A stretch of 64,000 bases of DNA, from NCBI GenBank assembly GCA_032717465.1, contig CM064663.1, positions 12,908,396 through 12,972,395 on the forward strand. Direction: 5' to 3'. The notes below the pieces were generated by a model. That model made no database searches. It was not told the DNA's origin and saw nothing but the letters and a program-made list of their open reading frames with translations. This document shows positions 1-11,125 of this stretch, piece after piece. The position numbers and the translations under genes were made by a program. The stretch is from Coenobita brevimanus. Its lineage: Eukaryota; Arthropoda; Malacostraca; Decapoda; Coenobitidae. Position 1 is the stretch's first letter. Every line of letters starts with the position of its first letter.

Positions 1-222
1 TACCCTACTTCAGAGGTCTCCACAAGTCCTACGGTAACCGACGAAGGCTCAACAATCATTCCAGGAGAAAGCTGAAGGTATGTGCCATAAGCATATGTAA
101 TTTTATTATTCTAGGACTAATAACTGATTTTTGGCAAATATTTTTTGAGAGTCTATCGGAGCCCAAATAACCCCGCAGCACACGCAAGTTATTGGTAAAC
201 AAGCCCGCGGTGTAGGGGTTAA
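1..222. mobile_element. Right end of a piggyBac-like element
   Basis: This stretch matches the terminal part of the element at 2777-4518: the run from 'cagaggtctccacaag' through 'ctgatttttggcaaat' is shared. It ends in 'tgtagggg' followed by TTAA at 219-222. piggyBac-superfamily transposons duplicate TTAA and have termini starting CCC (established), so reading inward the CCCC plus TTAA end fits. The left part lies outside the window. No transposase is visible, so it is probably non-autonomous. Confidence 0.55.
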
Positions 223-313
223 TGACAATCTTCTAAATGATCTCTCAATTATTGCTTACCAGTTTAATTATGCTCACATTAATAGGTCATCCCACCGCTG
301 CCACCACGTGTAC

Positions 314-2243
314 TGTCACCTCTGCAATCCAGACTTTTACGTGGTCAAAAGGGACAGAAATCAAGTCACTATTGATGACCACTGTGTGCTGGAACGGTCG
401 GGAACTCAGATTGATGGAGACTCTCTCCCACTAGCGGCCTCTTCGGTTGTGTTTATTTCAAGTGGTTAAGTTAAGAATGGTAGCATGCCAAAATGACAGA
501 GCCAGTCTCCAACTAGGCCAACCCAAGCCCGACCTTTCCAATTTCCCAAAATGCTTCTAAGGTTTCACATTAACAACTAGTAGGTAAGCTCTATACCACC
601 AGTTCTCAAGGGTTACAAACAATAAAGTTCGAGTAGTAGAAAATGTGTATTAAAAAGATCAAAACGTAGAAATCTTTCCCAGCTACTTGCTTTATAGATT
701 AAGCCTGAATCAGTTCGCACGTTGTTCAAAAAAAAATTATATGGTCCTAAAATCAAATCCACAAAACTTAGTTCCTTTGTCCCAGTCCAGTATGTTTTTT
801 CATGATCTTTCCTCTGAGCACACAGTTCACTGATCCAGTCCTCTGCCATTCCCGACCTTGACCTCCACACTGGGACCTTGAATCACTCACTGGGACTTCA
901 ACCTCTACACTTGGACTTGGACTCACTCACTGGTACTTCAACCTCCACATTTGGACCCACTAGAAGTCAATATGTATAATGAATAACTATTCTCCCTAAT
1001 GCAAGTAATCCCTTCACATGATCAAGAAAGTCTCATAATAAAGAAACATAAATTACAATACTCGGCATCTCAAGTAATAACAGAATAACACATGGCACTA
1101 CAGACACATACGTCTGTTCAAAACAATACTTATTGTATGGATAACATAGAAGACAAAGTACTATAATAAATACAGTAAGCATGAATAACTTTAACTCTAA
1201 CCATGAAATTCATCACTGCATCAATATCATTGTGCCTCACAAAGTAACTATGTGAACATTAACTAACAACACAGCCCTAATAAGTACTGAATTACAAAGT
1301 CATCTCAACACATATTAACAGTTTAAAGTTCTAGGGCACATGAAATTTGGCCCATAAAAAAAATCACACACTTATCTGAGGCTCAGACAGAACTCTGTAG
1401 CTACCATTCTCTTACTCTAGTTATTAAATAATAATATAAAGTACATTACACAAATATATGGGAAATACCTCACTATTCAGCTCACAGGATACCAGAGTGG
1501 TGAGCGGGAAACTCGGGACTCGCTTTTCCAATAGCTAATGGCATCACCGATACACACTTCCTGAGGAATGACAACACTTCATTCTACCCGAGTCTACTTC
1601 TTTATTTCGTCATTATTATCACTCGTGGAGTATCACTGTTTGCACTTCAACACATCAGACATAATATCAAATTACTTACAGAATTCTTTGGGGGGAGGGG
1701 GAGGATGACGACAGTACCGACCATCTGCCACCTATCACGACTGGTGAGCGAGTGAAACACGCCAAAACTGCGTGATGCAAAGGGGGAGGGGGGGATGACG
1801 GCTTACATTATTTAAAATTTTTATTATTACAGACTCTGGATAGACTCAAAGTGATGTCTTTCCCATTACAATCGATTACCTGAAAAAAATGACATTCTCT
1901 AGTCATGATAACTACTCTACAACACCTCTCTCTTTATACCCTTACATCGAAAAACAATAAAAACCATCGTGCCTTACATCACTATATATACGCGTATATT
2001 ATGCTGGATTACATTACCAAAGGCACATGTTCTCATCCACTCGAGATTTTATATTATAAAGAGACTTAATACTAGTAAATTACAGTAGGGAAAAAAATGA
2101 CTTAGCAACCAGATAACTTAATCTATGTTCTGGTCATGTCCGCATGGTAACAACAGTGTCTCAGCCACACTCTCTCACTAAACCGAACTTTTGGTCATAT
2201 AAAATGAACTAGATACAACTCATAATCCCTTCCGGGCACTACA
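314..2243 (-). repeat. Solo LTR of a Ty3/gypsy element (~1.93 kb)
   Basis: The whole interval is repeated in the same orientation at 57196-59190, beside the minus-strand gypsy pol. Homology starts at 'tgtcacctctgc' and stops at 'gggcactaca' in both copies, giving the TG...CA ends of an LTR. No internal region follows here, so this is a solo LTR left by LTR recombination, or a fragment. I see no clean target duplication: 'tgtac' on the left and 'gtgct' on the right do not match. The short open frames inside, including a hydrophobic one at 237-434 near its edge, have no recognisable product. Confidence 0.65.
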
Positions 2244-2776
2244 GTGCTCTCCTTTGTTTTCCCAAGGCTCCACTCATTGTTTTCTCCTGACGAATAATAC
2301 AGTATTTAGCATTAGTTTCAAGTTCATTTGGTCTTTCTGGCCCATGTGGCACACTGAGCAAGTACTGTAAACTGCTGTCACTGCTTTAGCCTGGGGCTCA
2401 GGCCAAAGCTATCACAGACGCCTACAGTGGTGAGGTAATTGCCGCACCTTCCACTGAAGAAGACGGCATTGTGCAACGAATGATTTCAGCATTGATGGTG
2501 ATGTCAAGTGGGAACTTGACAACCACGACATTTGGAATGGGGCAATGTTCTGAGATTAGTCATTGTCACAGGCCTACTTCCTGCCATGCCTGGAGGAATG
2601 GACTGACTCTTACAAAGTTCCTTATAGGGTCATGCCTATTCAGTTCTCAGTGTCAGTGAAGAGCAGTGAATCTGTCATCTAACTACTCAGGTTCTGTGCT
2701 AGTACTCGCATCTCAGTTTCAACAATAGTTTAAATGACTTGCTATTAATCTCCACTGCAGACAGTGACAAACTGCA
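2244..2776. other. Unassigned DNA
   Basis: About 530 bases between the solo LTR and the piggyBac-like element. I see no gene, RNA gene or repeat that recurs in the window. The short open frame at 2471-2659 has no recognisable motif. Confidence 0.5.
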
Positions 2777-4518
2777 TTAACCCCTTAACCATGGGGCGTC
2801 ACTTTCGTGATGCTTGGGAGCAAGGGATCATACCGCAGGGCTTTCAAGTGGTAGGTTGTATCATCTATCAGTACTGCCAATGTCCAACACTAGTCAGCAC
2901 TCCTAATCTCATCTCTACTCCCATCCATTGTTGAGAATTTAGCCATTTCTCCCCGTTCTTGACTCCCCTCCCTACCCTCCCTCCATTACCCTCTTCTCTT
3001 GCCTACCCGGCCGTGCTATGCTAAGTAAATCTTCCCTGAAATTTTTCACCAATTTCATTCATTGAAATAAGCCCTATGCCCTATTCTTATACCAAACAAT
3101 ATATACCAAAAAGAAATAAGGTAAGTGAGATTGCCATACACCTGGAATTGGCTAATTATCACCTGACAACACCTCACGTGCAGTCGTTCGCTAATTTTCG
3201 CTGTTTATTTCCCCTTGAAATATGCTGTATAATCTATTCTCGTACTAAAAATATATATAAGGACGGAAGGGAGATGCCTAAGTGATATTTACATTCACCT
3301 GGAACTACCTAATTTATAATGTATTGTCCAGATTTCCTGCCAATCATTTCACTGCTGTATATTAGTAGCTGTCAAGAGGCTGACATTGGCAGTAATGCAT
3401 TTCCCTAGGTAAGCCATCCCGGCCCACTCCTATCAGTTCACTGTCATCTTCCAAGGTGAAGGTACGTCCGTTTGCTCCTGCTAACTTCCGCCGCTTTCTA
3501 CCCCCATGCAAAGGGCCCTGTGACCTTTACCCCCTACTAAACATCGTGTGGAAAGAGGTAAAGGGCTGACAATTGAAAAAGAGTGATTACGATCTTTCTG
3601 TTGAGTAAAACAGTGCAAGTGGAATTGTAAATAATGTGTAAATAATGTGTAAACAGCAAGTGAAAACAATTAATGTAAATATAAGTGAACAGTGGAAAAT
3701 AGTTTTATAAGTTACTTCAAGTGACAGTGCATAACATAGTGTAAATAAAATAGAAATGTAAATAACGTAAATAAAGTAGAGAACGTAAATAGAAATGTAA
3801 ATGAGTAGTGTTATAAGAATACGAGTATATATACTAGGAGTAATGAAAGTGAAAGTGTCACTCTAGCATGTATGAATACTATGAGTTATGAGAGTGAAGG
3901 TGAAAGTGACCTTAACTCTCAATGGTATTATACAGGACGAGAAAGTGAATGCTACGTATTTTATTGAAAGAAATTGAATTCCTGCAGTGACAATAAACTA
4001 CTATTACTGAAGGAAACTTATGGATAAAGACTGTAGATATATATAAGTGTTATATAGTAATAGAAATATAAACTGTGAGTGTTTTTATGAATAATAAATG
4101 ACAACACCAGCGGCAAACTAGCGCAAGTGGAAAGGTCACACACCCTCGTAATTTTCATTGCTTTCACAGTGTTTTTTTTTTTTTGAAATATGGATTCCAA
4201 ATTATTTGAGAATCATAGAATAGTGTTTCTAGTGATAATATCAGGCTGTGGTAATCATATTATGGGTTGTCGGGAAGTGTAAAGTGGAGACTTCGTTACC
4301 CAACTTCAGAGGTCTCCACAAGTCCTACGGTACTCGACGAAGGCTCAACAAACACCCCAGGAGAAAGCTGAATGTATGTGCCATAAGCATATGTGATTTT
4401 AATATTCTAGGTCTAATAACTGATTTTTGGCAAATATTTTTAGAGACTCTGTCCGAGCGCGAATATCCCCGCGGGTGCCGCAAGAAAAAGCAAACCAAGC
4501 CCATGGTTAAAGAGTTAA
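2777..4518. mobile_element. piggyBac-like non-autonomous element (1.74 kb)
   Basis: TTAA lies at both ends (2777-2780 and 4515-4518). The inner termini are inverted repeats: the left end reads 'ccccttaaccatggg' and the right end, reverse-complemented, reads 'ctctttaaccatggg'. TTAA target duplication with C-rich termini is diagnostic of the piggyBac superfamily. The first ~60 bases align with the inverted start of the element at 17068-18077 (shared 'gatgcttg' and 'tctatcagtac'). The right part aligns with 1-222. The middle is A/T-rich with 'gtaaata' runs at 3630-3800 and an imperfect internal duplication at 3070-3320. No transposase frame is present, so it would need a transposase from elsewhere. 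Confidence 0.7.
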
Positions 4519-5180
4519 CTGGGGGCATTGTTTTGACCCGACTGGCCCCCCCCGGGGGGGTTCCAGCCAAAATGTAAACAAACTTTAAACCTTTATAACT
4601 CTGCACAGAATAAATCTAGAGCGAAAAATAAGGTACAATTAGAAAGTACTAACCTTCGGCTTTGCAATGATGTAGGTTTCATGATTTCGTTGACTATCAC
4701 TGGTTGGGCAGTGCCATTAGAAGTGAGCGATCTAAAATCACTATTTTTCGCCTCACACACCATTACCAAATGCCAACCTCATTCTGATAATAATACTATA
4801 AACATATATCAACACTGCACATACGATAAACACTCACTCTGTATTCACTGAGGCAGGTAAAAGGCACTGTAATTGCCTGCACTTCACTGCCACATCAGCG
4901 CTGTTGTCACTCACAAAGCTGGACAGATACTGATGCGTGTTTGGTCAGGGGTGGGGTGGGGGGCCCGTGGGGTGGGAGGTGGGGGCCCGGGGTGTGGGAG
5001 GAGGGAGGTGGGGGTCAGCTGGAGTGAAAGAACTTAATAGCTACTCTCCCTTGAAACAATTGGCACGCGGAAAAAATGCGCGGTATTCAAAATATTCACA
5101 AACATTTCAGAATGACACCCGTGGTTTGGTCCAGTTTTTGCAATGTCATTCTGGAATGACACCCGCAGTAAAGGGGTTAA
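4515..5180. mobile_element. Second piggyBac-like element sharing a TTAA with its neighbour
   Basis: It begins at the TTAA that ends the previous element (4515-4518) and stops at 'gcagtaaagggg' plus TTAA (5177-5180). Its left part resembles the left of 17068-18077: a GC-rich block near 4536-4565, then 'gtactaaccttcggcttt' where the other has 'gtacttacattcagcttt'. Near the right end 'gaatgacacccg' occurs twice (about 5110 and 5153), a subterminal repeat. A very G-rich stretch at 4946-5015 could form G-quadruplexes. It is 666 bp, with no coding capacity seen. Confidence 0.5.
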
Positions 5181-5214
5181 AGGGTTAATAGCAGAGGCCC
5201 AGGTCCTGTCATTA

Positions 5215-5810
5215 ACTCCACCAAGGAGGTTATGTTTTACCCTGCATTGGTTTGTTGGTTTGTCTGTCTGTCTGCCTGTCTATAAGCAGGATTATTCTAA
5301 AAGTTATTAATAGATTTTGATGAAATTTTGTGGAACTGTGTGCCATGGGCGAAGGATTAAATGATTAAATTTGGAGCCAGATATGGATCCAGAGTATCCC
5401 ATACAAAATTTTCCAAAAGTTCTCAATGAATTTCAATGAAATTTTGTAGAAAGGTGCGCCAAGGACCAAGAAAGATTTGTTTAAATTTGGATCCAATATT
5501 ACTCAGAAACTTGTGAACGGATTTTGATGAAATTTAGTGGAGGATGGGCCATTGGTCAAGGAAGAAATTGTTAAATTAGGGGCGGATCTGAATCCGGATC
5601 TGGAGTATCCCACACAGTATCTCCAAACGTTCTCAGATATTTTCCGTTAAATTTTGTGGAAAGATGAGCCATGGACCAAGAAAGAACTGATTAAATTTTG
5701 TGGTGGATTCAGATCCGGATCCTATATCCATGGATCCAGATCCAGATCCTTTTTAAAGCAGTGGCACTGGCGAAGGTGTGTGATCTGTGAGCACTTTCTA
5801 GTTTCTATCG
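5215..5810. repeat. Degenerate tandem repeat of about 110-120 bp
   Basis: About four imperfect units follow each other. Each has a core like 'gatgaaattttgtgga', then 'gccatggaccaagaaag', then a 'ttaaatttgg...ggatcc' block. The array starts with 'ccaccaaggaggttatg' and a short (GTCT)n run at 5260-5280. It ends with 'gcgaaggtgtgtgat' and 'ctttctagtt'. From memory, similar blocks are dispersed in many marine invertebrate genomes; that is recognition, not a search. No coding function is evident. Confidence 0.55.
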
Positions 5811-7492
5811 AGTTTGGTGCAGACAAAAGGCAGGGTGGGGACTGTCTTAAATTTATACACTGTTCCTAATGTGCACTATCTTTGCACAGGATGGATTGGT
5901 GGTGTCCCTAGTGCTGTCTCCAAAGACGCTTGCAAAAAACGAGGAAGAAGACTTCAGGCTTGCTCCTATCACAGTCCCAGCCTGTAGGATACATACTGTC
6001 CACCATCATCTATGTCTCATAGCAGCGCTTATTAAGTGCCCGGAAGTTTCAGTAGGCACGGACTAGAGAGAGACAGTGTTCTGTGCAGATTCGGGCGCCC
6101 CCTTTTTCAGTGAGGGCACTCTCAGCTTAGCAGAGAGTCTACTAGTAGAGTCCATTGTCACCCATGAAATAACAGTGGAAGTAGACTTGGTAAGTGATCC
6201 ATGAACACATGGTCTTCGGGCAATAGCGGCATCCCTGCTCACTCTCACTTGCACAAAGAAGTGGCTGGTGAAGTTCAGCATCGTCCTTCATCATAACATA
6301 CATAAATCACGCCCTGGGGGATGCCTCATGCATAGCAGTAAGCGTTTTCCCAGGCAATAAACAAGAAAAATATAACTGTGCTCCAGACTCTTACAGAAGT
6401 GATGCTTACACTTTCTGTCGCTGTCACACTACTCCATACCAGTTAGGAGATGCCTGTGCAATGTTCTCCAGCCTACCACTGGGTGAGGAGGGCAGCAGGC
6501 ATCCAGTCATCACCAGAGGTAGCGAGGTGCACCTCCCTTGTGCCCTTTATCACAATATTATTTCTCTTGTTCGTTTGTGATCTTGGCAGACAAAGAAAAA
6601 TGAATTAAATCAGTGCAAGCAAATGACAGTGAAAAAATAAAAATAAAATATGGGTGATACAATGTGAAAAGGTGAAAATTAATGTGTACCAACTGTACGT
6701 CTCTTGTGTGCTATGCGATCCATCCATATGATGACTTGGCCCTAGGACCCCTTACCATGCACATGCCTTGTGTCAAATCAGGCACTGAAAAATTTATCTT
6801 TTATACACGTTGTCCACATGAAAAAAAAAAAAAAAGTGAAAAAAAAGTGAATGTGTCAGATGAAATGTCCAGTGCTATACCTAGCCTGCGAGCTATAGTC
6901 TGTGATCCTCAGTGTACAGTATATGTTCCTGTCAAGCACTAAACTTTACAAAAAAGACACTATGTTGTTTTATTACCTCTTTCCATCCTTTTGGTATGGA
7001 GCTACTGTAACTAAACGCAAACTCCCCAGCCTTGTCTTAACACTAGCTTTGAATATGAATGTGAAAAGGCTCTCTATGTCAGGGGCGAGGGGGTGTTCTC
7101 ATTCATCATGATTACCCACCCCACTTCATATCCTCCCCAAAGGTGCTCTGGTGTTATGACAATGACCTGTCTTGCAAACAGCTGCATTGAGCAAGCGAAG
7201 GGCAGAGATGGGGTAAGAGGGTAAGAGTATGGAGGGGATTTTACACCCCTTTGTTAGTTTTGTCAACGTTTTGGCATAAATAGGGATTTCGTCTTCAGCT
7301 TCAAAGCCAGTATTTATATAAGTGACAGCAACTAGAGGGAAAGGCAATTATTAAATTATTATAGAAGTGCATTACATAGATATGAACCTTTACTTAATAT
7401 ACAACAACCGTACATTAATATACATTTGGGATCCCTTTGAAATGTTTCTTATAACATTTCCAATACGATATATATTTTTTACAAACTATATG
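5811..7492. other. Unassigned DNA
   Basis: About 1.7 kb with several open frames of 65-86 codons (for example 5869-6066, 6682-6942 and 6902-7111) on both strands. None has a recognisable motif or a plausible exon structure. Poly-A runs occur around 6821-6850. I support no gene here. Confidence 0.45.
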
Positions 7493-7680
7493 GTAGGTGG
7501 GCGTGGTCACCATCCACTTCCTTCATGTAATGCATCTTTCTGGTGACTCTACCCGAGTGACAAGCCAAATGGTTTCTTCTAATCTAGAGAAACATACCAT
7601 GATGGGTGGTAACTGTTTAACCAAATCGACTCTTTCTGGTCTATTGGATTTTGGACAAAAACCATAAGGGTTTCTGTCTG
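7493..7680 (+). repeat. Fragment related to the LINE-A2 5' leader
   Basis: The blocks 'gagtgacaagccaaa' and 'gggtggtaactgttta' match 'gagtggcaagccaaa' and 'gggtggtaactttata' at 29900-29970, in the same order and with similar spacing. At that site the block lies directly upstream of the LINE-A2 endonuclease start. This copy is therefore a detached leader fragment or a short repeat that LINE-A2 landed beside. Confidence 0.4.
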
Positions 7681-8607
7681 AGGGTTGTTTTGGGATCATT
7701 GCTAAAATGATGCCTCTCGGGCTTATCAGGGTTTGTCACCCTTGCCTTAAATGTCTGTACTTAGTATCGTGGCACCAGACCCCTATCTACTGATGAGGAA
7801 AGGAGTATTGTATGACAGATATATGACTTTCCACATTGTTAAAAGGCTGATTGCCCTCACAGATATTGGCCTGAAGTATGATAAAGCTTGGTCTGCTGCT
7901 GATCATCATCTTTGATGCTGCATGTGATGCAAGGAGCTCTTTGCTTACACCTCTTGCAGGTACAGTTGCTTAAAATACGCACACACATTTTGTGCACACG
8001 TATACCTACTGTATATGCATATATGGTAATTCTTACATGATAAGTAATTTTCACTCACATATGAGTCGGTCTCACACTATACCTTCTTGGACTCAACCAA
8101 CACGTACCTAACTTCCCTTGTGAAACTGTTCATTGGATCCTTTTCCCCCACTGGCCTGTTTCCTCAAGAGCTTTTTTTCCCTCATGGCCCAATTATCTGC
8201 CTCTTACCCACACCTATTTTTTGCCACTAACTCATTTTCTACATGGTACTTATACCTCCCCTGAACTTATGTTTCCCTTATACCAGATCAATCTCCGGAC
8301 CAATTTTCGCCATGGAATTATTTTACTTATGACCTGTTTACTACATGGAACTATTTCTGATCTGTGGAGACATTTTTCCACATTCATATTATCCCGAATG
8401 GATTTTTCTTCCTTCATGGGTGAAATGCCTGAAGTAATTAAGTTTCCACAAGAGATCTTTATATACCATATGCCAATTTCCTTTCCATAGAATAATAGTA
8501 ATGGTAATAGTAATATTAGTACTAATACAAATTTTGATAAGAAAAAGAAAAAAAATGAATAATAATAATAATAATAATCTATCTCTATCTACCTATCTAT
8601 CTATCTA
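7681..8607. other. Unassigned DNA ending in short A/T and TCTA microsatellites
   Basis: No gene is recognised. Around 8150-8430 there is a loose series of T-rich phrases each holding 'catgg' (for example 'tctacatggtac' and 'cgccatggaa'), which looks like a worn tandem repeat. Short (AAT)n and (TCTA)n tracts at about 8557-8608 abut the LINE-A2 tail that follows. Confidence 0.45.
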
Positions 8608-9205
8608 TTGTCTGACGCCTTAATCGCGTAAGGGGTGCCCACAAACAAATCGCCTCCATGTCGCCCTGTCCCCCGCCATTTCATTGCCCTGCTCCCAGCT
8701 CACACCCCCCCTCTCTCATATACCTCTCCACTCCATTCCTCCATCTCATCCTTGGCGTCCCCATCCCTCTCCCCCCTCCACCTCACTCACACACACTCTC
8801 CTCGTCAGTCTCTCGCTCTCCATCCTCTCCACGTCCAAACCACCTCATTGTGTTTCTCCTAACGCTTCTTATCACATCCATATCCACACCACAATGCTCA
8901 TTCACTTTCTCATTTGTCAGTCTCTCCATGTGACTCCACAGGCTCCTCTCAAATAACCCATTTCTACTGCTAACACTCTTGACTTCTGTCACTCCAAAAA
9001 GATCCAAGCTTCACTTCCAATACGTTAGAGTTGGTATCACAATACTGTCATGTAGTAACTTTTTCACTTCCATGCTCACTTCCCTGTTTCTTATCACTGC
9101 TTTCAGGGAACCAGCAACCTTTCTTCCTTCTTGCACCCTTCCAAGCACTTCACCCTCTAAACTTCCATCCTTACCCATCACACTAGCCAAGTACTTAAAC
9201 GCACA
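8608..9205 (-). mobile_element. LINE-A2 3' fragment
   Basis: Read on the minus strand this is the 3' end of the LINE-A2 family. The conserved tail reads 'ttaaggcgtcagacaat' next to a TAGA microsatellite. Upstream it encodes the C-terminal part of the RT ORF, with phrases such as 'RNTMRWFGRGEDGE' at 8783-9007. It breaks off near 9205 in the 'KYLGSVMSKDG' region. Same-family copies with the same tail are at 27908-28560, 31656-33950 and 34110-35727. A 5'-truncated pseudogene. Confidence 0.75.
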
Positions 9206-10182
<977 letters not shown>

Positions 10183-10239
10183 TAACACCCACTGTGACGG
10201 GGGGGACACAATCTGGCCGCACTATGGGGTGGTACTACT

Positions 10240-11125
10240 ACTCTGCAGCCAGGTTGTCTTAGGAAGAATACTGCCACCGTATTCCCTGTGTGTCGTAAAA
10301 GGCGACTAAAAGGGGCAGGGTGAGGGGATTAGGGACCCCCTCCTCTGTTTTTTAGTTCCTAAAAAGAGACAGGCCAGAGAAAGGGATGGGGGACTGAGTT
10401 ATCCCCTTACTCTGAAGATTGGGTCTATGAATGTGCGTGGATGTAGTACGATTGAGGCTAAAAGGGAGGAGATTGGGAGAAAGTTTGTGAGAAGAAAGTT
10501 GGATGTGTTAGCTTTAAGTGAAACGAAGATGAAAGGGAAGGGGGAGTCTATGTTTGGAAGTGTGAATGGAAGATTGTCAGGTGCTGATAGAGGAAGGGCA
10601 AGAGAAGGTGTGGCCTTGTTAGTGAGTCCGGAAGTACAGCAGTGTGTGATTGAATGGAAGGAGGTGTCATCGAGACTGATGTGGGTGAAAGCGAAATTTG
10701 AACGTGAGTTGTGGGTGTTTGTGAGTGCATATGGGCCTGGTAGTGAAAGGGATGAAGAAGAGAGGGAGTCTTTCTGGGATGATGTTGATGAGTGTCTGCA
10801 GAGTTTTGGAGGGAATGTGAATGTGGTAATGGTGGGAGATCTGAATGCTAGAGTAGGAAATGTAGCAGTTGAAGGTGTAGTTGGTATGCATGGTATGCCT
10901 GGAAGAAGTGAAAATGGGAAGCGAATGATAGCGATGTGTGTTGAGCGAGAGATGGTGATTGGAAATATGCTGTTTGAGAAGGAAGATATTTATAAGTATA
11001 CATGGGTGAGACAGGAGGGTGGAAGGGTTGTTGATAGAGCTTTGATGGACTATGTGGTTGTGTCTAGGAATGTAATGGGAAGATTGTTGGATGTGAGAGT
11101 TCTGAGAGGGGAGGGTGGAGGACAG
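10240..11125 (+). pseudogene. LINE-A1 leader and endonuclease domain (interrupted)
   Basis: The leader contains 'gtcgtaaaaggcgacta' at 10293-10309, shared with the 5' end of the minus-strand LINE at 26886-27722. The frame from 10427 encodes an APE-type endonuclease of the RTE ('craniofacial development protein 2-like') sort: 'MNVRG' (Asn), 'LALSETKM' (catalytic Glu), 'GDLNARVG' (Asp/Asn), then 'DRALMDYVVV'. It is open to about 11125, where LINE-B1 interrupts it just before the expected Ser-Asp-His motif, which resumes after 14441. The protein would nick target DNA to prime reverse transcription. RTE placement is by motif only. Confidence 0.7.

Noticed and set aside
237..434. Small protein with a hydrophobic, signal-peptide-like start
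   Set aside because: It lies across the edge of the solo LTR; the part inside the LTR is shared with 57196-57315 as non-coding sequence, and there is no other support.
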